Part shown: positions 1 to 7,530 of the stretch, piece by piece | Layout: every line of letters begins with the position of its first letter | Position numbering within the stretch: position 1 is the stretch's first letter | NCBI GenBank assembly: GCA_037133495.1 | Contig: JBAXOA010000003.1 | Span: 21,607 to 85,606, forward strand | Origin: JAAFHB01 sp037133495 | GTDB taxonomy: Bacteria > Bacteroidota > Bacteroidia > Bacteroidales > Prolixibacteraceae | DNA length: 64,000 nucleotides | Direction: 5' to 3' | The notes under the pieces: generated by a model | Told to the model about the DNA's origin: nothing | Databases searched by the model: none | What the model saw: only the letters and a program-made list of their open reading frames with translations | Translations under genes and position numbers: made by a program

Positions 1-1333
1 ACTTTAAAAGCGTAGCATTAATTGTCAGTGATGTAAGAATTAGCGGGATTTGGTTGTAGCTTAAGTAACTGTTACCGTTTATACTGGGCGTCGGATCTGA
101 TTTTTGAAAACGATATCCGGCGGATGCTCCCCAACTGATGTATTTAATCGGATGATAATTAAGCTGAAAGCGAAATCCTTGTCTTGATTCACGGTCAATA
201 ATGCTGTCTATCTGGTTTTTAAATGTTTCATAATAATAGATGTTCTTTCGCGCGTCATAGGAAGCAAAGAGGGATAATTTTTTCCATGGCTTATACCTTA
301 AAGAAACATAAGTACTTGTAAGATCAAAATTTGTCGTAGGCTGCATCTTAACGAGCGTATAGAAATCAAATTCAAAAGAACAAAAGAGATCTAATTTCTT
401 CAACAATGAGTTGCTATGCTGTAAATAGGCAAACCGACGATCTGTTTTGAATTTATTCGTCTGGTCGAAAATAGCCAGCGAAGTTTGCATATTTCCATTA
501 TCGCTTTGAATGTTATGTCCTGCGAATACACCAAATTGCATCAGATTCGGATTAAAGCTATAATTGAAATAATCAGGCCTCGACCCCGCAATTGCCCCAA
601 AAGTGAAGTTGCGGTTACCTGTCTCGAACTGAAGACCATCTACAGCTCCAATATTGGCCATATTCATATTTATCTTACGACCGAATGAAATATTTGTTGT
701 CTTACTAAGATCATATTTTAAAGCTAAACTGTATATTTTCAAGTATTTATTGATATCCTTGCCAATTTGATTTAATTCATTCGATTTATGTGTCAACGAT
801 AGATAAGTCTCGGTAGAAAAATTGGAATTACTGATGTGCTCCGCATTCAGAGAAAAATTATAGCGATACCTTTGATCAGATATCGAATTTGACTTATTGG
901 AATAGGAGGAGAGAGCCAACCGTCCGTCTGTACGCGGCTTCACGTTAATATCCTTTTGAACCGTCGCTTTCATTGCCTGATCATTCACTGACACCGCCTC
1001 CTTTGATTCTTTGGTTATTGTTTCGTCTGCGGGTTTTGTTGCTATTTTTTTCCCAAATATTGAGGTGGAAACAGAAAGTGAATATTTACCGATTGGTAAT
1101 GCCACACATGAAACAGAAGAAAGATTACTCACCGTCAGAACTGGAATAAGCACGTTGTTCTGAGAAATAAATAGTGTATCACCTATATGAATTCCTTCAG
1201 TATTTTCGAATTTCACATACACATTTTGAGCACTTATATAGGTAATGGATCCCTTATAAAGCGTGACATTTGTCTGTCCGGATAAGCTGGAATTCAGACT
1301 GATAAAAAATAAAATGAATAATAATATTTTCAA
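1..1333 (-). CDS. Putative outer-membrane beta-barrel protein of the cytochrome operon (3' end outside window)
   Basis: Reading the minus strand from about 1333 to base 1 gives one open frame with no stop, about 444 residues, so the C-terminus lies beyond the left edge. It begins with a clean signal peptide (MKILLFILFF..SLSGQ), then a short beta-rich domain (about 20-75), then a Ser/Lys/Thr-rich linker to about 125. The rest has alternating aromatic/polar strands (for example FRFQLNYHP, ISWGASAGYRF) as in outer-membrane barrels. I chose TTG at 1333 because it places the signal peptide at the N-terminus; an in-frame TTG at 1375 would add 14 residues. It lies 46 bases behind the 28-heme cytochrome gene and should be co-transcribed. 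A role as the porin of a porin-cytochrome conduit is inferred from context; I do not recognise a named family. Confidence 0.7.
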   Translation of the reverse strand, partial: MKILLFILFFISLNSSLSGQTNVTLYKGSITYISAQNVYVKFENTEGIHIGDTLFISQNNVLIPVLTVSNLSSVSCVALPIGKYSLSVSTSIFGKKIATKPADETITKESKEAVSVNDQAMKATVQKDINVKPRTDGRLALSSYSNKSNSISDQRYRYNFSLNAEHISNSNFSTETYLSLTHKSNELNQIGKDINKYLKIYSLALKYDLSKTTNISFGRKINMNMANIGAVDGLQFETGNRNFTFGAIAGSRPDYFNYSFNPNLMQFGVFAGHNIQSDNGNMQTSLAIFDQTNKFKTDRRFAYLQHSNSLLKKLDLFCSFEFDFYTLVKMQPTTNFDLTSTYVSLRYKPWKKLSLFASYDARKNIYYYETFKNQIDSIIDRESRQGFRFQLNYHPIKYISWGASAGYRFQKSDPTPSINGNSYLSYNQIPLILTSLTINATLLK

Positions 1334-1379
1334 TTTTTTGATATTTAAATAAAAGTCTCTTCGAATTGTGTGCAATTCC

Positions 1380-3476
1380 TTATATTTTTGGGTGACACGA
1401 CAAACAATTAGTACTATTATATACGTAACCACTTGTACCTTTATGGGCCGAATCCATTGTGGTTTTAGCGTGTTCGTGACAATTCAGGCAATTAAATACA
1501 GCATAATTGGTTGGAGTGGTATGGCATTCACTGCATAAAGTCCATCTTCCATTATGTTTTCCACTGTAAATTTTAAAATATTGAGCATCGTGATTGAAAG
1601 TCGAAGGAGTCCAGGCTGTTTTAGAATGGCACGCTTCGCAATTAGTCGGAAATTTGGCAGTAGCATGAGCCGGATTTGTTGTGGCGTTATATTTGGCTAA
1701 ATGACAACTCACACACGCTGTTGAAATTCCTACATAGCCATTTGCATGGCATTTAATACAATCAACACCTACATGAGCTCCCGTTAATGGGAAAGTGGTG
1801 CCGGTGGTATGATTGAAGGTGGATGGCTTCCAGGCTGTTGAAGTATGGCACACCTTGCAGTCAGTTGTGAACTTTGCACTTACATGCGACGGGCTTGTTG
1901 TGGCATTAAAATCATTGAGGTGACAGCTGGCGCAAACTGTGGAAGTTCCTGCATAACCTTTTGCATGACATTTGATGCAATCGACGCCAAAATGACCACC
2001 TGTCAGCGGAAAAGTGGTGCTCGTTGAGTGGTTGAATGTCGAGGGCTTCCATGCAGTTTCAGTATGGCAGGTTTTGCAGTCGGTCGAAAATTTCGCAGCA
2101 GCATGTGCCGGACTTGTGGTTGCGTTGTAATTATTTAAATGACAACTCACACAAGTGGTGGGAGTTCCGGCATACCCTTTTGAGTGGCAACTGATACAAT
2201 CTACATTTTTATGAAAGCCATTTAAAGGGAAAGTAGTGCTCGTTGAGTGGTTGAATGTCGAGGGCTTCCATGCAGTTTCAGTATGGCAGGTTTTGCAGTC
2301 GGTCGAAAATTTCGCAGCAGCATGTGCCGGACTTGTGGTTGCGTTGTAATTATTTAAATGACAACTCACACAAGTGGTGGGAGTTCCGGCATACCCTTTT
2401 GAGTGGCAACTGATACAATCTACATTTTTATGAAAGCCATTTAAAGGGAAAGTAGTGCTCGTTGAGTGGTTGAATGTCGAGGGCTTCCATGCAGTTTCAG
2501 TATGGCAGGTTTTGCAGTCGGTCGAAAATTTCGCAGCAGCATGCGCCGGACTTTTGGAAGTATTGTAAGTATTTAAATGGCAGCTGACGCATGTCATTGG
2601 AGTTCCAGCAAAACCCTTGGAGTGGCAGCTGATACAGTCCACTCCGATATGACCACCACGAAGCGTAAAATTGGTGCTTGTATTATGATTAAAAGTCGAT
2701 GGCTTCCATGCATTTACGGTATGACAGGTTTTGCAATCTGTTGAGAATTTTGCCGCAGCATGAGCCGGACTTGCCGAGGTATTATAGTCATTTAAATGAC
2801 AGCTGTAGCAATCTTTGGATATTCCCGCGTAGCCTTTTGTATGACATTTTGCGCAATCAACGCCAATATGGCCTCCTGAAATTGGAAATGTAGTGTTAGC
2901 ATTGTGATCGAATTTAGCGGGTTGCCATCCTCTCTCGGTATGGCAGAAAAAACAGTCCTTCGGAAATTTGGATGCTATGTGCGATGGCTTAGTTGTCGCC
3001 GTAAAATTCTTTAGATGACAATCAGCACATTCTGTGCCCATCGGATCAAAACGTAACAGTGAAGCTGATTTATGACAAAGGTAACAATCGATTTGCGCAT
3101 GCTGTCCGTTCAATGGAAACCGGCTTTGCTGATGTATTTTGCTGATATTTTGAACACCCCAGGAAAGGGGGGTATGGCACCTTTCGCAGTCTTGGCCAAC
3201 AGTCTGCTGATGCATATCTTTGTGGCATGAAACACAAGTTGATTTTGCATTTGTAAATACAAGATCAATATGGCACTTGCGGCAATCAACGGTTTGATGC
3301 TGACCGACCAATTTAAAGCTGGTTGTAGCATGATCAAATGAATTGCTTTTCATCGTCCATCCATCTTTATTGTGGCATACATCACATTTAATAGTCAATT
3401 TATCTCCGTGTGGAGATTTGGCCATTGTGCTAATTGATAGCATAATAGCTAATATTACCGATGACAGTCTGCACAT
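1380..3476 (-). CDS. Exported multiheme c-type cytochrome, 28 CxxCH motifs, 73-residue repeats
   Basis: A 698-residue protein with an N-terminal signal peptide (about 1-19) and 28 CxxCH heme c attachment motifs spread over the chain, so it is expected to be periplasmic or surface-exposed and to carry electrons. The middle is built of 73-residue modules, each with three CxxCH and conserved AWKPSTFNH and SPAHAAAKF elements. Two modules are identical at the DNA level (see the repeat entry at 2041-2478). It overlaps the preceding cytochrome gene by 22 bases, so the two are translationally coupled. The extra His residues (FNH, PAH, GxH) are candidate distal heme ligands. Electron transfer is certain from the motifs; the donor and acceptor are inferred from the operon. 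No substrate-reduction domain (nitrite, hydroxylamine) was recognised. Confidence 0.93.
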   Translation of the reverse strand: MCRLSSVILAIMLSISTMAKSPHGDKLTIKCDVCHNKDGWTMKSNSFDHATTSFKLVGQHQTVDCRKCHIDLVFTNAKSTCVSCHKDMHQQTVGQDCERCHTPLSWGVQNISKIHQQSRFPLNGQHAQIDCYLCHKSASLLRFDPMGTECADCHLKNFTATTKPSHIASKFPKDCFFCHTERGWQPAKFDHNANTTFPISGGHIGVDCAKCHTKGYAGISKDCYSCHLNDYNTSASPAHAAAKFSTDCKTCHTVNAWKPSTFNHNTSTNFTLRGGHIGVDCISCHSKGFAGTPMTCVSCHLNTYNTSKSPAHAAAKFSTDCKTCHTETAWKPSTFNHSTSTTFPLNGFHKNVDCISCHSKGYAGTPTTCVSCHLNNYNATTSPAHAAAKFSTDCKTCHTETAWKPSTFNHSTSTTFPLNGFHKNVDCISCHSKGYAGTPTTCVSCHLNNYNATTSPAHAAAKFSTDCKTCHTETAWKPSTFNHSTSTTFPLTGGHFGVDCIKCHAKGYAGTSTVCASCHLNDFNATTSPSHVSAKFTTDCKVCHTSTAWKPSTFNHTTGTTFPLTGAHVGVDCIKCHANGYVGISTACVSCHLAKYNATTNPAHATAKFPTNCEACHSKTAWTPSTFNHDAQYFKIYSGKHNGRWTLCSECHTTPTNYAVFNCLNCHEHAKTTMDSAHKGTSGYVYNSTNCLSCHPKI
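2041..2478. repeat. Two identical 219-bp tandem units inside the 28-heme cytochrome gene
   Basis: The 219 bases starting at 2041 are repeated without difference from 2260 to 2478, and a third copy beginning at 2479 stays identical for about 65 bases before diverging. One unit encodes one 73-residue, three-heme module, so each copy gained or lost keeps the frame and changes the heme count by three. Other modules in the gene are only similar, which marks this as the most recent duplication. Confidence 0.95.
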
Positions 3477-5068
3477 AATAGTTTATTGTTTTTGTATTCA
3501 ATATACTTCCCTTTTGCCGTAATAACTTCTTTGTGACACTTCTCACATTTTACCTTGAGGTGAGCTCCATCCAATTTAAACCTTGATGAATTATGATCAA
3601 AGATACATTTTTTCCAATCGTCAGATCCATGGCACTTTGTACATGTTGTTTTTCCTCCTGCTTCGAACTGACCGGTATGCGGATCTTTGTGGCATCCTGA
3701 ACAATCTTCCGAAATACCCGTAAATTTTTGAATTCTTTGGCCATCTTTGTTTTTGGAATAATGACATGCCGTACAGGATTGTTTGATATGAGCTCCTTCA
3801 ATTCTAAATTTTGTCTTGCTATGGTCGAAATTTATCGACTTCCAGTTCTCAACATGGTGGCATTCAGTGCAATTTTCATTTTGATAGTACTTATCCTGAA
3901 TGAATCCTTTGTGCTCATTCCGATGACAATCGACACACCGACTTCCGATACTTCTGAATTTCCAGTTTTCCTGTTTTTTATGACAAGCAAAACAAGGCGT
4001 TGCCAGATGGGCTCCCTCAAGCCGGAATTTGGACAGGTTATGTTTTTCAATGGTAAATGTACTTCCGGCAAATCCACTGTTGGAATGGCATTTATCACAA
4101 TCCTGAACGATGCCATCTTTTACAAACTCTTTTTTATGATAGTCGGTATGGCACTCATAACAATGGTCGTGTTTGATTGGAGCAGTCAGGGAAGTCTTAT
4201 GGCATGATTTACAAGCTACTGTCATATGCTTTCCTTCAAGTTTGAAATCTGTCTTGTTGTGATCAAACGACCCAATTCCTTTTATAGTATGAAAAGACTC
4301 TTCTGTGTGACATTGCTTGCAATTCTGCCCAAATTTATTTTCATGAATATCCTTGTGGCAACTTGTACAGTTATTGAATACCAATCCTTCCAATTGGCGC
4401 ACTTGCTTTCCATTGATAATTTCTGTTTTATGACATTTTGCACAATCAACATTTTTATGTTTTCCAATTAATGGGAATTTTGTAGTGTTATGATCGAATC
4501 CTGTTGCATTTTTAAAGGAATCAAATCCATGGCATGTTGTACAATTGACTGCCATTTTACCCTTGTGAAAATCGTCATGACAGGAAAGACATTCTTTACC
4601 CAAACCCAAATAGGTCGATGGTTTTTTCTTAAGCTCCGGATCCTTAATAAATGCCGGCTTATGACATGATTTGCAATTGCAAGCCTTGCAATCTTCTTTT
4701 GCATGTGCACCTTTCAGTTCAAATCCGGCGTTGAGATGGTTGAACGTCGTTTTGTCAAATTTGATAATTTGAAAATTACGACCATGATGGTCATTATGAC
4801 AAACAAAGCAATTTTTGCCTGCCACTTCCGACGAAACATGAAATCCTCTTTTTGAATTTATTAGCTGTCTGATCTCTTTATGACAATCCAGACATTTCTC
4901 GTTGGTCACTTTATCCCCGACAGCATGGCATTTTGTACAATTGCTCACCCCTTCCAGAGCTGCATGCGCTTTGGTCAGTTCCCCCGGTGATATCTGGGCA
5001 AAGGTATTGCTACCCAAACAGAAGAGGGTTATGATAAGAAGTACAGAATATTTTAATTTCATGCTCAT
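3455..5068 (-). CDS. Exported multiheme c-type cytochrome, 20 CxxCH motifs
   Basis: A 537-residue protein with signal peptide (MSMKLKYSVLLIITLF...TFAQ, about 1-25; an alternative start is M3) and 20 CxxCH motifs. A CKACNCKSCH stretch near residue 130 packs four cysteines around one heme site. The spacing is more irregular than in the downstream 28-heme protein, but the same FDH/FNH..F.L.GAH spacer recurs (FDHNTTKFPLIGKH, FDHSKTKFRIEGAH), so the two cytochromes share ancestry. It is 53 bases downstream of the FAD/ferredoxin gene and overlaps the next cytochrome gene by 22 bases. Likely a periplasmic electron carrier between the inner-membrane module and the 28-heme protein; that order is inferred from gene order only. 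Confidence 0.93.
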   Translation of the reverse strand: MSMKLKYSVLLIITLFCLGSNTFAQISPGELTKAHAALEGVSNCTKCHAVGDKVTNEKCLDCHKEIRQLINSKRGFHVSSEVAGKNCFVCHNDHHGRNFQIIKFDKTTFNHLNAGFELKGAHAKEDCKACNCKSCHKPAFIKDPELKKKPSTYLGLGKECLSCHDDFHKGKMAVNCTTCHGFDSFKNATGFDHNTTKFPLIGKHKNVDCAKCHKTEIINGKQVRQLEGLVFNNCTSCHKDIHENKFGQNCKQCHTEESFHTIKGIGSFDHNKTDFKLEGKHMTVACKSCHKTSLTAPIKHDHCYECHTDYHKKEFVKDGIVQDCDKCHSNSGFAGSTFTIEKHNLSKFRLEGAHLATPCFACHKKQENWKFRSIGSRCVDCHRNEHKGFIQDKYYQNENCTECHHVENWKSINFDHSKTKFRIEGAHIKQSCTACHYSKNKDGQRIQKFTGISEDCSGCHKDPHTGQFEAGGKTTCTKCHGSDDWKKCIFDHNSSRFKLDGAHLKVKCEKCHKEVITAKGKYIEYKNNKLLCADCHR

Positions 5069-5121
5069 AGTTTAGAAACAATATAAATACCTATAATTAA
5101 GCCGAATAGAATATGATTGAT

Positions 5122-6456
5122 TTAGCGATGTTTTAATATGGCTTCACCGTACTTGGTGGATATTTCAATTCCTATCTTTCTTAAAAATTCAGTGGGAAGT
5201 TCTCCCCCTGCAAAAATGTAAACTAAATCATTCGCCATTTTTAATACCTCTTTTGAATTACTTTCAGAGTAGTGGATCGCATCGGGCTCGATAGAGATCA
5301 AATTTGACTCAAATTTCACCGCAATCAGTCCATCCTTGATCGCGGCATTAATTTTCACTGCATTTTTAAGTTTTATTCTGCCGAAAGAGTTATTCCTGTA
5401 GGAGATTGTGACCTTGTTCAGATCGGCCAGAAGCAATGCTGATTCTATCGCCGAGTCTCCGCCGCCTACAACAACTATATTTTTATTGGAGATCAATTCA
5501 GGTTCTAAAAGACGGTATGCTACTTTTTCAGAATTCTCTCCCGGTACATTTAGTTTACGAGGAGTTCCGCGTCTTCCAATTGCAAGTAAGATGCTTTTGG
5601 TTGTAAAGTTCTCTCCATGAATTGTTTCAACAGTAAATATGCCACTATTGCTGGTTACAGCCTCCACTTTCGAATTCTCCTGAATAATAATCTCATTTTT
5701 TGCCAATACCGAATTCCATAATTCAAGCAATTGTGCTTTGGATGTTTCATTAAATTTCACTTTGCCGTGAAGTGGTAAATCCATTGGCGCGGTCATAACT
5801 ATTTTAGCTCTGGGAAATGTAAAAACAGTACCTCCCAATGTATCTTGTTCCAGAATTAAAGCCTTTAAATTGAGTTTTTTAGCCGTAAGAGCAGCTGAAA
5901 TACCAGCCGGACCTGCGCCTACAACAATCAGATCAAAGTTTGCTTCCGTATCTTTTCGTAATGTTTTTATTATGTTTTCAACTGCTTCATTTCCCTGCTT
6001 AACGGCGTTTCTGATTAATCCCATCCCACCCAATTCACCGGCAATAAAAATGCCGGGAACATTTGTTTCAAAATTTGGACTGACATGTGGCAGATCAACT
6101 CCCCGTTTTTCAGTGCCGATGTACAACGAAATCGCCTCTACCGGACATGCCCGGAAACAAGCCCCATGACCAATGCAGTGAGAAGCGTTGATAATTGTTG
6201 CCCGGCCATTTCTGATTCCTAAAATATCCTTTTCTGGACACGCTTCAATGCATGCACCACTCTTTATACACCGGTAAGGATCTACTACAGGATAGAGCGA
6301 AACAGGTTCGTGCACCCCATCTTCTTTGGCTTGCGCTATTTTTACATCAACTTCTTTCGACTCTCTCTTTTGCTTTAGGATATAAATTACTAAAATACCC
6401 GCTATGAGAAGTATTGCAGAACCATAAATGGCAACTTCTTCGATAATTATATCCAT
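5122..6456 (-). CDS. Membrane-anchored ferredoxin-FAD/NAD(P) oxidoreductase
   Basis: 444 residues from the ATG at 6456, chosen because it leaves 4 bases after the upstream stop and gives a sensible N-terminal anchor; an upstream in-frame ATG at 6498 would overlap that gene. Order: membrane helix (8-27), two ferredoxin-like cysteine clusters (C63-C69-C73 and C94-C100-C104), a stretch resembling the terminal FAD motif of disulfide reductases (GIFIAGELGG, about 135-144), then a thioredoxin-reductase-like half with an FAD GxGxxG at about 180-185 and an NAD(P) GGGDSA at 331-336. Both clusters lack the usual second cysteine (S66 and H97 there). No CxxC redox disulfide follows the FAD site. It probably moves electrons between NAD(P)H or ferredoxin and the adjacent diheme b protein or quinone pool; direction unknown. 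Confidence 0.85.
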   Translation of the reverse strand: MDIIIEEVAIYGSAILLIAGILVIYILKQKRESKEVDVKIAQAKEDGVHEPVSLYPVVDPYRCIKSGACIEACPEKDILGIRNGRATIINASHCIGHGACFRACPVEAISLYIGTEKRGVDLPHVSPNFETNVPGIFIAGELGGMGLIRNAVKQGNEAVENIIKTLRKDTEANFDLIVVGAGPAGISAALTAKKLNLKALILEQDTLGGTVFTFPRAKIVMTAPMDLPLHGKVKFNETSKAQLLELWNSVLAKNEIIIQENSKVEAVTSNSGIFTVETIHGENFTTKSILLAIGRRGTPRKLNVPGENSEKVAYRLLEPELISNKNIVVVGGGDSAIESALLLADLNKVTISYRNNSFGRIKLKNAVKINAAIKDGLIAVKFESNLISIEPDAIHYSESNSKEVLKMANDLVYIFAGGELPTEFLRKIGIEISTKYGEAILKHR

Positions 6457-6460
6457 AAAA

Positions 6461-7246
6461 TTAAAATATCCATTTATAACCAAGTGTAAGCACAACAATT
6501 ACATGTATGACCATTACAATCAACATGATCAAAGCGAACGGCAAGTGAGCAACGTGCCAGTATTTGAAAATATTTTGCATCATATCCAGCCGCTTAATTT
6601 TTTTGACCAGATTTTGTTGGGTACGTATCAGATCTTTAACTTTTTGAACCTCCTTTTTTGAAAGGTTATTCGCTTTTAAAGCAGAGTTTATCCCTCCTGA
6701 ATTTTCTTTATTGAGATCGTAAATTTCAATGTTGTATTTAAACTTTATCTCCTCGGCAAGCTCATCTTTCATATCCTGCACCTCATTAAAACTTAATTCG
6801 CGTCCTTCTATCGTTCTGGGTATCTGTAGATAAATAAACCTGCCAATAACTCCACTCGCGACAACCGCAACCAAACTCCAAAAACTGATCGCTACTATTC
6901 CGCCAAATTTAAACGAGGTGTGGTACAAAATAAAAACAGGGCCTAGCGCACACAAAAAAATATGAAATTCGAGCCAGTACTTTAACGTTCCTATACCAGA
7001 AAGCATCTTGATTCGTTTGCGGGCCATATAAGAAAAAACGCCAATAACGATAAGCAACGAACCAATAATTCCTAATCCATGTCCTAAAAATCCACTTGGT
7101 TTTAGCAAGGCATAATCAGGGTGAAAATAGCGATCCTCTACCGGTAATTTATAAAAGGAAAAGCCAATATAACCTATAATAATGATGGCCGCCATAACCA
7201 CGGCAATATAGAAAGATAAATAAATTTTATGAACAAATCTTGTCAT
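6461..7246 (-). CDS. Five-helix membrane protein, probable diheme cytochrome b
   Basis: 261 residues with about five membrane helices (approximately 10-31, 53-74, 91-109, 114-138, 231-257) and a charged cytoplasmic-like segment of about 80 residues between helices 4 and 5. Helix 3 has H95 and H109, and helix 5 has H234 and H248; both pairs are separated by 13 residues. That is the arrangement by which two helices hold two stacked b hemes in cytochrome b and ferric-reductase-like proteins. H56 and H231 are further candidates. It is the first gene of the minus-strand redox operon, so it likely carries electrons across the inner membrane to the multiheme cytochromes. The family name is not certain; heme binding is inferred from the histidine spacing. 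Confidence 0.72.
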   Translation of the reverse strand: MTRFVHKIYLSFYIAVVMAAIIIIGYIGFSFYKLPVEDRYFHPDYALLKPSGFLGHGLGIIGSLLIVIGVFSYMARKRIKMLSGIGTLKYWLEFHIFLCALGPVFILYHTSFKFGGIVAISFWSLVAVVASGVIGRFIYLQIPRTIEGRELSFNEVQDMKDELAEEIKFKYNIEIYDLNKENSGGINSALKANNLSKKEVQKVKDLIRTQQNLVKKIKRLDMMQNIFKYWHVAHLPFALIMLIVMVIHVIVVLTLGYKWIF

Positions 7247-7461
7247 TGGATATTATTGTTTGAAATTATCTATGTTGTTGATAATAAATTAATTAACTAA
7301 GTATTTAGAGGATCTTTAATTCCAATTGTATTTGTATAGCATTGGATATTATTATGACTAATACATGACGAAAGTAATGAATAATTCCATAAATAATTCT
7401 AAGTAAGGGCAAATGTCAACTGTTTAGAATTAATCTTAATTCGAATAGCAGTTAAATTGAC

Positions 7462-7491
7462 TTTGAAATTGATCCATAATGATTAACTTTA
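7462..7491 (+). promoter_or_regulatory. Bacteroidota-type promoter candidate for the muropeptide operon
   Basis: TTTG at 7462-7465 is followed after 18 bases by TAACTTTA at 7484-7491, one base off the TAnnTTTG consensus. It is 39 bases before the ATG at 7531. The 284-base gap it lies in (7247-7530) separates divergent operons and shows no other feature. Confidence 0.4.
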
Positions 7492-7530
7492 ATCTGCAAT
7501 TTAGCCATCAAAAAACTCACTGTTTCAGAG

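Noticed and set aside
485..688. Plus-strand frame of 67 codons near the left edge
   Set aside because: It is antisense to the open barrel-like gene on the minus strand, which reads through the whole region.
1592..2700. Possible CRISPR-like array
   Set aside because: The repeats are in-frame coding modules of a multiheme cytochrome with 219-base period and no unique spacers of constant size.
3728..4207. Plus-strand frame of 159 codons over the 20-heme cytochrome gene
   Set aside because: It is antisense to a gene with 20 intact CxxCH motifs and has no recognisable domain.
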